A stretch of DNA of 64,000 nucleotides from the NCBI GenBank assembly GCA_020466095.1, contig CM035806.1, forward strand, positions 35,004,060 through 35,068,059. Direction: 5' to 3'. Position numbers and translations under genes: made by a program. Below the pieces are notes generated by a model that made no database searches, was not told the DNA's origin, and saw only the letters and a list, made by a program, of their open reading frames with translations. Within the stretch, counting starts at the first letter, position 1, and every line of letters starts with the position of its first letter. Below are positions 43,554 to 55,439 of the stretch, piece after piece. Source of the DNA: Chlorops oryzae (taxonomy: Eukaryota; Arthropoda; Insecta; Diptera; Chloropidae).

Positions 43554-46500
43554 TTACATTATGCTGCATGGCATGGCACAACAGAGCGGTAAGCAAACTG
43601 GAACCATCGCACCGCCTGACTTAGATTTCGACTTGGATTTGTAACCGGATTCATATTCGTAATTTCCAGAGCCCTTTGCCCAGCGACCCTGGATCAGACA
43701 CAGAAGCATAAACATAAGCCAAATCATAGACGTAAACATAAACATAGACAGAAAAGAAAATAGAAATAGAAATAGAAACAAAAACAGAAAGACAAGCAGA
43801 AAATATAATCAATTTCCAAATATCACAAAAGTAAGAGGTGATTAAGCCGACTCACCCCTGCTGCCGAACCGGCCGCCATTTCCTCACGTTTCATGATCAT
43901 AGTCTCATGACCGGGTGGATAATAGATCTCACGACCAGCTTTGTTTACGGTCGGTATTTGCGGTTGGTTGGGGGACGCCACAGCCGTCTCAACTTCACGT
44001 TTGCGATGTGGTGTCTCAATATCGGATTTATCAACTGAGTCAGTCTGGAATGGAATACATATACATAGATACATATGAAGGTATAAAATAAAATAGCATT
44101 TTAGGTGGATGGTTGGAGGAAGGATGAATTTGGGGGGCTCCGAGAGCTTATCGGTGGCATCTTACATTTCCAAATGACTGCATTAGCTCCTCAACACGCT
44201 GTGGTGGACTACCATTTCCAATGGGATATTCGACATCGTCGACTGGGAATGGTGCTGGCGTAGGTGAAGCACCATAATCTGGACCACGTCGTGTGTTCGT
44301 TGTGTTCGATGAATATTTATAATTGTATGTTGACGTTTGTGGCGGCTGTCCGTGCGTTAATGGCTGATGGGCTGGTGGATAGACACCATCGGGTTGCTGT
44401 TGCAGTTGCTGTGGCGGCGATGGTGGAAAACCACCTGATGGCGAACGTTTAACCGGTGGCAATTCATGAATCGGTGGTCCGTGAATGGTGTTCACAACAT
44501 TCGATGATTCCTTATAAAAATATCGGCTCGTCGTTGGTCCCTGCGATGGTGGATAGCCGACATTGTACGTTGGCGAAATACCGCTTGCCGGTGGCACAAT
44601 TTGCGGACTATGCGATGGACTATGCGGCAGATGATGTTCCGGCAGTGTATGAACATTTTCAGTTGTATTTACATTGTAAACAATTGTTTTCGATGTATTA
44701 CCGGATGGCGGCGGTGGTGGACCGCCTATTTGATTTCTGGGTGGCTGTGGTGTTAAATTTCGATGAATTTTATTCGATTCATGATGTTCACGGATCTCGT
44801 ATGTACGATTCGAGACGATTGGCGGCTCGTTGTTCTTGTAGGTTGAATAGCTTTCGGTGTTGTAGACAACCGTTTGTGGTGCATTCGGTGATAGATATTG
44901 TGATGTTGGTTGCGATGGTGGCACCAAGCTACCAACAACGTTCGACGTCTCGTTACGTTGGATTGTGCTGTAATTGATGCTACGATTTGTTGTTAGTGGA
45001 GCCGCAACTGGTGCTATTGCTATTGCTGGTGCTGATGCTGGTGCTGGTGCATTTGCCGGTATCTCGTAGGTGTATGTGCGTACGGTTGTTGTGACCTTTG
45101 TGCCAGGTACTGGCAATATATCATCGGTTAGGGCGATATCTTGTAAATCCTTTTCTAAATGCGATGTTGTTGTTATTGTCGATGTTGTTGCCTTCGGGAC
45201 CGTCAATGTAATTGGTTCGATATTCTCCAAAACGCGATTACTGCGATAGATCTCACTCTTGGTCTCATACGTATTGATTGGCACGTTATGGGCTTTGTCT
45301 GCCGAAGGAGAGAAATTCAAACGAAGGATATAGAGATGTTGAATATAGAGATGGAGGCATAGAGCCGAGAGAGTGAGAAAATATTAATTAGTTTACTCAC
45401 TAGTTTCGTAGGTTATTTCTCTCGTTCGGTAGTCATCGTTTTTTGGATAGTCGCGTAGGGTCGAGAAGCCGCTATTCGAGCGCAACGTGCTGTAATCGGA
45501 TGTAGCATACTTTTCTATATCATCCAAATATTGGCTCCCACCCAATTGCTTTGAAGTCTTGATGACTTTAGTGGTTTTCGTAACAGTACCACCTTGTGCC
45601 AATGACTCCACAGGCTCTCGTTCACTATTGTGGGAAAGTTGGAAATTATTTATTTCATATTTCATTCAAAAAGTATTCATATCGAGTTTCATATTTTCAA
45701 ATAAATAAATGAATAAATAAACCTTGATATGAAATAAGAGCAAACTGATCAATCGTGAGAAATTCTTCAAATTTCAAATGGAATAAATAAGTTTTTTTTT
45801 CTTCTTTCAAATACTCAGCGGCCAAACTGCAGCTTTCAAAAGCGATGAACCGCAACACATTTCGCAGGGAGTAGGCGGTAATGCATACGACCTCATATAC
45901 CATTCTGGTATACTTTTGTTCGAGCGTGACCGTTTTTTAAGAGTGAAACCCTACCACCACCACATAAAGTAAGCTATTGGCAGGCAGGTCGCTTACAGTC
46001 TCGTATACTTTGTAAGCTATTAATAGGCAGTTCGCTTACAGTCTCGTATACTTCGTAGGCAGTAGGCACTGTTGGCCGCTGGGTAAATACGGATTTGTTG
46101 CTCCTCTACAAAGCACAAATCCGAATAACTTACATGGTACGATACTGCATTGGCGAAGATACCAATTCTGTAAAAAAAAAAAAAAAATTACATTAAAAAA
46201 AAAAATTGGCAAGAGATAAAATAATTGAGAATAATGAATAGCTTAAGATTATCGTCCTTGCCTTTTTCCCTGTGTGTGACTTGGCGTTCGTTTTTCAAAT
46301 CCTCGAGCAAAGCATCCAACTGATCGATATTTTGATCCCCTGGCTTATCAGAATAAGAGTAATTATTGTTTCCGGATGTGGAGTATTGGTATGCGGATTT
46401 CTTGTATGCATAGCCACCTTTGCCATCGGACTAAATATATATAAGACATATATATATACATATTTATATATTGCCTGTTGAATGAATTAATTGAGGATCG

Positions 46501-46584
46501 TCATGATCTCACCTTTCCACCCCATTTCGATGGCTTATCCTTGAAGGTGGTCGAATAGTTTTCCGAACTCGTCGAGTACTGCAT
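43554..46584 (-). CDS. Proline-rich protein with LD-like motif and C-terminal CaaX box (uncharacterised)
   Basis: Seven exons on the minus strand: 46584-46513, 46430-46262, 46167-46134, 45624-45401, 45298-44166, 44044-43856 and 43688-43554. Phases are consistent and the product is 651 residues. The start MQYSTSSENY lies in an exon with acceptor at 46597, so an untranslated exon further upstream is likely. The second donor is a GC site (AAAAAG|GCAAGG) and the third exon is only 34 bases. Residues 62-70, LDALLEDLK, resemble an LD motif. The large exon is Pro/Ser/Thr/Tyr-rich with loose repeats (YNYKYSSNTTNTRRGP, RYFYKESSNVVNT, IVYNVNTTENVHT) and poly-Pro, suggesting a scaffold or cytoskeletal adaptor. 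The last exons read NKAGREIYYPPGHETM, then KSKSKSKSGG and PVCLPLCCAMPCSIM. The end CSIM is a CaaX box and the preceding cysteines could be palmitoylated, predicting a membrane-anchored protein. I recognise the C-terminus as conserved-looking but cannot name the gene. Confidence 0.82.
45814..46083. mobile_element. CCCAGCGGC-family MITE, copy 3 (270 bp), TA TSD
   Basis: The left end CTCAGCGGCC at 45814 (one change) and GTTGGCCGCTGGG to 46083 are flanked by TA. It sits in the intron between the 34-base exon and the 224-base exon of the CaaX gene. The interior matches the copies at 26084, 36608 and 54571. Confidence 0.85.
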
Positions 46585-46596
46585 ATCCGATGCGTG

Positions 46597-47135
46597 CTAT
46601 ACTGAAATGATCAATAAATGCATCAAATTATATATATATTTCATTCAAGGCGATCGATATTGAAGACTTTTAGACAAGAACTACCAGGCGAGTACACTGA
46701 AAACTATTTTAAGAGGCATTTTCGGCATTTTTCAACTACAACATATAATAACTTATATTATTTGTGATTCGTATCCTGGCTTGGCAGATTTTTCGAAAAA
46801 AAAAAAAAAAAAAAACACTGCAACACTGATTATAATACATTTTATGAGTCCGCATTGAATAAAAAAATTAGCGTTTTTGTAAAGTGTAATTTTTAGTTTC
46901 TCCTTCTGATTTTGAATAGCAAATTTTTAACTTTTCACTGACTAAATGGTATAAATCAGAGGTCGGATGCAGTTTGCGTACTCCAAGAAGTTGTCCAGTT
47001 CAAATTTTTCTATAATTTAATCGAACATTTTTCAAAAAAATTCACACCGGCTTGGGAGCTATGGTCGAACAATGTTAAAAAGATGTGAAAATATCGTAAA
47101 ATTTTTAAGAATATTTAAAATTTGGGGCTACTAGA
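46597..47135. other. 5' flank of the CaaX-box gene
   Basis: This contains the intron upstream of the 46596 acceptor. A poly-A run lies at 46796-46815. No upstream exon was recognised. Confidence 0.35.
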
Positions 47136-47410
47136 CCCAGCAGGCATTTTAGCTGCAAAAAAGCTCAATATGAGCTATTTATGATTTGAAAATTTTTTGT
47201 TTTAAGTCCAAAATAGCGCTATGTTAGATAAATATGAGGTATATATGAGTTATTTGGAGCACCTTTCGAAGCTCAGTATGAGCTAAATATGAGATAAATT
47301 TATAGCTCATAGATATATAATCATTTACTTCATATTTAGCTCATTTTCTTTGACAGGTCCAGTAAGAAAGAAAAGAAATGTTCATATTTGATTTAAAGAC
47401 TTGAGAATAA

Positions 47411-47483
47411 AGGCCGTCAATAGTGTAGCGGTACGTGCTTGGTTTGTAATCTGATGGCGTGGGTTCGATTCCCCATGCAGGCA
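47411..47483 (+). repeat. tRNA-like segment in CCCAGCAGGC MITE (plus)
   Basis: Perfect A box TAGTGTAGCGG (47421-47431) and perfect B box GTTCGATTC (47463-47471). The loop region GGTTTGTAATCTGA recalls a Thr(TGT)-type anticodon arm but the stem is mispaired. This is the best Pol III promoter match in the window. Confidence 0.65.
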
Positions 47484-47681
47484 AAATAAAAATAAAATTT
47501 TTTTTTTTACGCATTGAATTATTTGCAAGAAAAAAGGCGCTTATTTGCCCCAATTTTTTGAGACCCTATAACGATGGTGTCTGGGGGAATCCATTCGCCA
47601 CGTTAGCTTAACTACAGGGAAGAAGCAAGAGAGCAGTAAGTCTTACGGATTATTTAGTGCTTTTTATATTTATCAAATGCC

Positions 47682-47755
47682 TTTTTCGAGATTTGAACCT
47701 CTTACCTCTAAATATGGAGCCAACACTCTACCTCTACCTCCTCAGCCAATGATAC
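47682..47755 (-). repeat. tRNA-like segment in CCCAGCAGGC MITE (minus)
   Basis: On the minus strand TGGCTGAGGAG (47748-47738) fits the A box and GTTCAAATC (47698-47690) the B box, in tRNA-like spacing. It is opposed to the segment at 47411. Confidence 0.6.
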
Positions 47756-48095
47756 TGCTTTGTATTTTTGTTAAAAAGTGTATATAAATTTAAAACGTGA
47801 GGTTTATATGTAAGCGCACTGTGACAAACTTTTTAATATGCTCTACTAGAAGGCTTTGGACCTTTTATCAGTTCATAAATTAGAAAATTTCATTTCAGTC
47901 AGTATTAGCTCACAAATACGTCATTTTTTGCTAAAAAAAAAAAACATAAGGATTGATGTCATTTTGAGCTCATTATTAGATCACAACGAGTTTGATTTTC
48001 GGTTTTCAATTTCAATCTCATATTTAGCTCTTATTAAGCTCATTTTGAGCTACAATAGAAATTTTCAATTTTGTGAGCTCATTTTGCCTGCTGGG

Positions 48096-51000
48096 GATGG
48101 AGTTTTTTCGGATCAGTTAGTACCAAAAATTTTTTTATTCACGTTTAGGGCCAATAGTTTGTCCAAAATAAGAACATAAAATATTCAAGAGCTTTCGAGA
48201 TATATCCATAAGTAATTGCGCAACTTAATTTTTTGGCCATACTTTTTGAGATTGATTTAAAATCGATGTGTAGCCATTCGGAAAGAAAACAAAATATAGG
48301 GGGTTTCTACATTTACTGATTACTTTCAGGAACTGCAGTCAATCTTTTGGCTTACATTCGATGTCCTCAAAAATGTGTCACAGTGTTCTTATTATTTTTA
48401 ATTTTAATTTTTTTTATTTGTATTATTTGTTCATTATTTCTCGGCTAAATGGGGTTAATGGGAGAATATAAATATGTATCTTTTTTGAGGTGGAATGTAT
48501 GAGTAAAAGCCACGACGCATTAACTGATCTTGTTTGGGTTACAATGTCTGACCTACATAAATATTTTAATCAAAAATAATTTCATTTTAATGATATAAAA
48601 ATTTCATATGCATTTATTTCGCCTTGAATTGCTTGAATTAAAAAAAAAAATTTTTTTTTTTTTTTTTTAGAATGATGCTCAAAAAGGCACAAATTTAAAG
48701 CTTCAGACGCTCAATTGTTTTCACTTGAATATCATTTGCCTTACAAGAAAAAAAAAAAAAAAAAAGAATGGGGGAAAAATGGGCGACACGGCAATAAGTA
48801 AAAAAGAAGAGATCTTTCTATTCTAGTGAAAGAATGGAATGACTACAAAATTCGCATATTCCGAATGGACAGCTTTTTGTTGTCTATTTTAATGTCACTA
48901 AAATTTCAAAATGTTCAATTAGATGGACCCTGTTGAGTGAGGCTCACGATTCGCAGAGGGGCAAAAGGGGCAGTGGGAGCTCCGGGGGGAGCGCACCATA
49001 TCCAAAGAATTTTCTTGAAAGTACTTTTTTAAGGGGCCACCGGACCTCCTTTTGGGGGCTGCAATTTTTCAACCATCTCTCAGGCTATTTTACAAGATTT
49101 TCTTCGTTTTGCTTCTCGCGCGCCCAAAATTCCTTTCAACGGTCCCCTGTATGAATTGTATGTTCATATGTTTACCTCAGGCAAACAGAAACAAAACCGA
49201 AACCAAAAAAAAAAAAAAAAAAAATTCGCTTACGAGGATTTCTCTCCACTTGCACATTTGAATCATGCTGACAATACACAACCTTGAATTTCATTGAATT
49301 TCAATAGATTTTAATAGGAAGCTGCTCCGAGTTCCCATATGATTTATGTATGTATACGGTAAAAAATTTTTCAAAATTTCCGCTGCTACGCAATCGAAAT
49401 ATGTCGAAACTGAAAATCAAGCCTTTTGGGACGCGCTTTTCAGTAAGAAAAATAGGGGAACAAATTTTTCTCATAGAAAAAAAAAAAATTTTAATTTAAA
49501 TATTTAATTCTTAGATACAGAATTCGTTGAATGTTTTTTGTTTTTTCGGTTTTTTTTGGAAGCCGAATTCGACTTCGCGAGGCTTCATCGTCCAAAAAAA
49601 GAACAAAAAGATTCAATAATATGCCTTCAGAAAGCTGAGAGCCTTCACATGCAATTTTGTTTATAGACGAATTAAAATATTCCCATGCGATCTACACATA
49701 CATATGTACATGGACTTATCTATGTACGTACATATATGTGTATGTATGCATGTACAATGTAAATAAATTCAATGTAAGCCGATGATCGATAAATAAAATT
49801 CGATATTGTCCGAGTCTGAATCAGTGTTTATTCACTTGTAATTTAACACTAGAATGCCGACACAGTTTACGTTATGGTGTCTCAAAAACATTTTATTTAT
49901 TTTTTTTTTTGTCTTTTTTGTAATACCTTTTTTATTTATTTATGAATGAATCGTAATGCGATGCAACAGTAGCTTGAACATGATATTGACTGCCAGCATG
50001 CAGTGTTTACAAACACTTGCCGACGAGCATATCCATAAGTAGGTATAAGTATATATATTATTGCTCTCCAAATACTGCATACAAATGTGTGCATGTGTGT
50101 GTCCATATGTACATATGCATACATACATATATGTGCAATGTACTGTCGCGACTGCATATAGTGCATTATGTCATCGAACTGGCATGACGTCATTTCTCGC
50201 GAATGTAACGTACGAAGTTCAAGGTTAAAATAATCTCGTGTTTTATTTTTTCATTTTTTTTTTTTTTTTTGTTTTCCTATAGATAGTAAAAGATGTGATA
50301 TTGCATAAAAGTGTTGTTGGAATGGCAATAAAATCGAAATTGATGGCATAACAAACAAAAAAGAAGAACGAAGACGAGACGGAAGACGACATAAAGCCTT
50401 TGATGATTTGATGATCATAAATTATGTTATCGCATCCCATTAAGAATCTCATTACCATCAAACGTTGAGATAGTTAAACCATCTGACGACACCTCAGCCT
50501 ACGCAATCAACGAGAGATTGTATACATACATATGTATATCTACATAAATATATGTCTGTATTTACATATGGTATGCTGTAGGTGCATAGACTAAAAAAAT
50601 AAATCCGCTCACAGGCGACATTGTATATTGGAGATTGATCACCAAAATCGGATTAGAGCAACGATTTCGTTAATTGATATATATCTAAATCGAGCGCGGA
50701 GTCTTTTAAATAATTCAAGAATGAAACGAGAATGAAAAAATCTTAATTCGAATTCCGATGGGTGCTTCTTCTTCTTCGTCGTCGCTTGGGTTCCGAACAC
50801 CCGCAGCTTGTATGCTTTCTCGCTCAGCATCGCGTTGCGTCGTCACAAATTGGAATCACTGCAGTGCTCAATGAAAGCAAAAATAAACTGGATTCCGAGT
50901 TAACATTGCCCGCACACAGGCAGACATACGAAAATTTTTAGTTTTTTTTTTTTATTGCTTTTCATATAGATATAAGTATCAATTTGGTACCCATTAGGAA

Positions 51001-51449
51001 AAGCCATCCCAACAGCATCGATCGGTGACGTCAGAGTGACTTTGTCATACTAAAGGGTAGTTATTACACATTCATTCTCTACAACCAGTAACCAATAGTG
51101 AGGGGGTAGAAGGGGGCAGCCGCCACGGACGCAAAATCATATTTAAGGGGCAGGGACGGCCTTTTCTTCTAGCGTTCCTCCTTTTGTTCCCCGGGCGCCG
51201 AAATATCTCGCTACGCTATTGGCTCCAACCAATCCCTTCATTTTTCCTCCATGCAGTTTTCGACATACATACATACATACGTACAAGCAACGCTTTTTTC
51301 GTGGGGGACGATGGGCCCATGAAACCAAAAAAAAAAAAAACCCTCCCCCATTTAAGACGGAATTAACTTGAAAATCAAGTTTTGAACTAAAAATATGTTA
51401 TCTCTCTCCTTCATCACAGCCTGGAATACGCCCCTGCATACATGTGTGT
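48096..51449. other. No gene seen; microsatellite and poly-A rich
   Basis: Homopolymer runs lie at 48640-48670, 48748-48766 and 49206-49224, with ACATATGTACATATG-type runs near 49700-49760 and 50090-50140. The frames here are short and compositionally biased. None has splice support. Confidence 0.4.
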
Positions 51450-51670
51450 ATGTAAGGCTGCCACTTAGGCCGTATACCGGTCCTTTGTGATACCACGATG
51501 GGTTTTTATTGTGTCTTTTTATATAGTGTGCTCCTAAACATGCAATTTTTTGAAAGCCAGTGCTAGGCTTGGAACATTACACTCCGTTTCGCCTGTGCCG
51601 GCAATCGAACCTCGGGCCCTGGGATCAAGAGAATAGCACGCAGCTCCTACGCTTTCCGAAAGCCAGCTGC
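51450..51670 (-). mobile_element. tRNA-derived SINE, copy 3 (minus)
   Basis: On the minus strand the head has a near-B box GTTCGATTG (51610-51602) and an A-box-like region, followed by CACAATAAAAACCC, CATCGTGGTATCACAAAGG, and a tail AAGTGGCAGCCTT. The order matches the fuller copy at 58988-59215. Confidence 0.55.
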
Positions 51671-53163
51671 ATACATAGTATCTATATTTTTCTATTATTT
51701 ATTTATTTATTTATTTGAATTTGTTATAATCTTAAGGTAATTATGATTATAACCTTAAGCTAAGGCAGTAACCTTTAGGACAGGTTATTGGCCTACTTTT
51801 CTATTATTATTTTTTTTTTTTTTGAATTATTATTTCAATTTAAATTATATCAAATTTATTTTGAGCGCAGAGTTGAACTCGAAGCCCTTCGGATTATTAA
51901 TTGCTTATTCTCAATCATGAGTAAAGCAAATACCCCATAAAAATAGTTCGATTTTGCAATGAAAATCAATCGATCATGAAGAGCACACGATGTTCTGCGA
52001 TGACATTGTCCGCCAAATGGAGTCATGTGTGTGACAATGTGACTTCACTTTGTATGCCTCTGTCTGTTCCGATGAATTCACTATTGATCGCTATTGTTCT
52101 GCGGGAGATATGTACTTGCCTGCTGGGTAAGGTCACATTTATACATGTTTTGTTAGTGTACACGTATGCGCACATATGTACATACGTATTTTTATATACA
52201 CCCGAATTGAGGAGCAAACACTGAATGTGTATTTTTGCATAAACTCTGTGAAATGATCTCATATAGTCGGAACGAAATGAAGGCAAAAGTAAAAACACAA
52301 AATTGACATACGGGCAAGGCAATTCAAAAAGTTTACCAACAGCCAACCGAGATCGAGACCGAAACCCTGAGGCGCTATAAAAATTTTAATCCTCCCAAAA
52401 ATATCACTCATTAAATCACACACAAACAGGTCCAAAAAATTACTCATACATACTTATAAAAAAAAAAAATATTTAAAAAATCTTCTTACATCTCTCAGTC
52501 CACGCATAATAGTCCAATTTTGACTTGCGTACAGCCGATAAAAATTGTACTCAATTTGTGATTTTTTTTTTTTCTTGTAATATTAACAATAACCCAATAA
52601 AAAATTTGACCTTCCATAGATCAATCTCGAATCGCTCCTTTGCGGACAGGGACTTGATTGCTCCATCAACTAATGGGAATTATTTGAATAATATTACCAT
52701 GAACGCCTGGAAAATCGTTCCCATATTCTCCCATATGGTCTTAGTAAATAAAGATTATTGGCAATCATGTATATTATGTCGTCGTTAGGATCAAAAGAGA
52801 TGTAAATAATTTAAGTACTTTAAAAATGTTCACTGAATGTTCATGTTCTTTCAGTGCCTAACTATTATTAAACGTTTCCGAAAATTTGGCATCCTTGCAA
52901 ACCAAATCCTTTTTGATTTTGCATTGAAAAGTCCTTATGTATGTAGGTTAGAGAAAAAGTCGCTTAGGAGAGTTGCTCACAAATCCTTCATGTGTCGAAC
53001 GAGCTGGCGATTCGCTCAGAGGTGCATTGCCGAGCGACTGTCGCCCTAATCTAAATACGGACAAATTGCATATTTTTGAACTAAAATCAAAAATTCGATT
53101 GTGACGCGTCTGACCATCACCCAGACATGATAACTTTTTTTTTTTTACAAAATATACGATGTA
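51671..53163. other. No gene seen
   Basis: A (TTTA)n tract lies near 51698-51714. The region around 52940-53060 shares CGAGCGACTGTCGCCCTAATC with 11003-11027 (CGAGCGACTCTCGCCCCAATC), an old dispersed repeat. No exon is supported. Confidence 0.35.
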
Positions 53164-53209
53164 GGGCCAAGGTACAAAAGTCCGAGCGGAAGTGCGTGCG
53201 AGAGAAAGT

Positions 53210-53297
<88 letters not shown>

Positions 53298-53339
53298 ATT
53301 TGGGAGAGATCGCGACAGAGACTATTGTACCTTGGCCCA
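53164..53339. repeat. (GA)n microsatellite bracketed by a 14-bp inverted repeat
   Basis: An uninterrupted GA run spans about 53212-53291. It is bracketed by GGGCCAAGGTACAA (53164) and TTGTACCTTGGCCC (ending 53339), an exact inverted pair. No target duplication was seen. The run generates long but meaningless RERERE and SLSLSL frames. Confidence 0.8.
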
Positions 53340-54570
53340 CAGTTTCACCGATTAGCAAACTTATTGTCTCTGTATGGTCGGTGTTTTCGCTTCAAATTTC
53401 GATTGTTGCTGATCTGTCCGTTGTACAATGGTGCCAAGTAGACATGGCATAGCGTGCACAATACACGTTTGAAACACACGCTTAATGGCCGGAATAAAAT
53501 ATCGTTAAAAAATAAGCACAAAACGAAACCGAAAAAACATGTACATTAAAAAATGCTTTTATTTATATTTTGCGTAAATATATAAGCAACTGTGTTTGTG
53601 TATTTATGGCGGTGTGTCTGGTTTTTATGAAAAAATTGAAAAACATTTTTTTTTTTTCATTAAAATCAAGAAAACTTGAAACAGTCGAATTGTCCGAAAA
53701 TAGCGAATTCGAAGGTGTTTCGCAGGTATTCGCATAACGCATCCTTAATGAAATTCTTTCAAGATCTTTTTTCCTTTCGATAAAAAAAAAAATTGTTTTA
53801 ATTTTGAAGTGTGCCGCAATTCATGATATTATCATATATATATTTATATATATTATATATTGTATTATATTTAAACAATAATGCTTGGACTTCACTAGCA
53901 CAGGAATTTGTGCGCAGCAATCCCTGCAAAATACTCAACACATGCAAATATATCGAACTAGTTTCAATCAACAGCACTTTTTATTGTAAATGGTTCCGTA
54001 TATTTGTGTGTGTTGAATTGTTTGCAGGAATTGCTACGCACAAATTCCTGCTTTATTGGAAACCAGGCATAAGAAAGATAAATAAAGATAAAAGACTTAA
54101 AGTTGAGTCTTCTTCGAATTCTTAAGATGACAAAAAAAAAAAAAATTTACAATGTCAGCTAAACCAGTTCCTCGCTAACCTTGAACTCTTTATATGGATT
54201 TGGAATTTAATTTTTTTTTGTACGGTGCAGCCTCTTTTTTCTTTCTTTTGTTTATTTCACATATCGTTTCATTAAATCAGGAACAAGTACCTATTACGTA
54301 ATTTGAAATGTTACAGGGGGATCAAACGGAATGTACCTACGTTTTATGAAGGGCTACACGATTCGTTGCAGCATTCAATTGATTTATTTCCTAAAGGCTT
54401 AAATCATTGCGTGATTTTAATCTTCAAAAAAAAAAAAAATAAATTCACAAAAATTTAAATTAATATCAAAGCCCTGAGGTCAGCCAGCTCAGCCCTCTAA
54501 TTCTCTATTCAATTCTTTACAGAACGAATAAAGATAAAGAAAACGAATAAATTTGACAACAGAGAATGAT
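53340..54570. other. No gene seen
   Basis: AT-rich with poly-A/T runs and a TATATATT tract near 53833-53868. The open frame 53811-54125 has no recognisable domain. Confidence 0.35.
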
Positions 54571-54838
54571 CCCAGCGGCGAACAGTGTCTACCGCCTACC
54601 AAGTATACAAGAATGTAATCGAGCTGTATATTAATAGCTACAAAGTATACGAGATTTTAGGCGACCTGCCCACCAAAAGCTGACTTTATGTCATGGCGGT
54701 AGGCGTTCACTCTACAAAACGGCCACGCTCAAACAAAAGTATACTAGGATGGTATATGAGGTCGTATGCATTACCGCCGACCGCCTACGAAATGTGTTGC
54801 GATTCATCGCTTCTGTATGCAGCATGTTGGCCGCTGGG
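54571..54838. mobile_element. CCCAGCGGC-family MITE, copy 4 (268 bp), AT TSD
   Basis: The cleanest copy: CCCAGCGGCGAACAGTG at 54571, GTTGGCCGCTGGG to 54838, AT on both sides. Inside are CTACCGCCTAC, AAGTATACAAG, GCGACCTGCCCACC and TACGAAATGTGTTGCGATTC. Confidence 0.88.
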
Positions 54839-55439
54839 ATTCTTCTTCGAGGAATTTTAAGAAAGAAATCAACCAACTTAATTAACTCGCTTATCACAAA
54901 ATTACAAATTTTTATCAATTACATGCGTTATTAAATATTTAATTTATTATTTTGAGCAACCAAAAACGATCAACGATGGGTGGCCAAGAGTCGAATCGTG
55001 ATAAGAAGCCAGAGTACATCTTGAAATAATTTTTAAAATTAAGAGAGGGGCTTATTTTTTTTTTCGTTAGTTTCGAATATTCGAACCGAATTTGATAAGA
55101 GTTTTTCGATATTCAATAGCTTGGGCTTAAGGACAAAAGAAACTCGGGCTCAAGGCAACCTAACCGAATGAATCCGTCATGAAGTCAATGTCTTCGGAAC
55201 ATTCTTTACTAAGGGAAGCTTTAGGGGTATATATAAAACGAATTTCCATTAGTTCCATCAAGCCTAATATGATCTTAATCCTTTTACGAAAAGTGGATGG
55301 TCTTTGACTGCTTTCGCTACCGTTCGCTACCTCATATGGGCATTTCTTCAAGGAGTAACGTTTTTGTCGCGTCCGTTTAAATCTGATTGTCTTTCGGATC
55401 TGCATAGAAACTTTAATAAATATGAAAGTCCGCATCAAA

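Larger units (their letters stand above)
47136..48095. mobile_element. CCCAGCAGGC-family MITE, 960 bp, GA TSD
   Basis: CCCAGCAGGCATTTTAGCT at 47136 and GAGCTCATTTTGCCTGCTGGG to 48095 are inverted ends flanked by GA. Words of the type GAGCTAAATATGAG / CATATTTAGCTC recur at least ten times in both subterminal zones. Two opposed tRNA-like segments lie between them (47411-47483 plus, 47682-47755 minus). No coding sequence. Confidence 0.75.

Noticed and set aside
44456..44977. 173-residue plus-strand frame
   Set aside because: It is the antisense shadow of the large proline-rich exon of the minus-strand CaaX gene.
47411..47483. Functional tRNA genes at the A/B-box segments
   Set aside because: The A and B boxes are good but anticodon and acceptor stems are mispaired in the segments examined, and most lie inside MITEs or SINEs. 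I call them tRNA-like.
53127..53452. Long RERERE and SLSLSL frames on both strands
   Set aside because: These are translations of a GA microsatellite and have no coding value.
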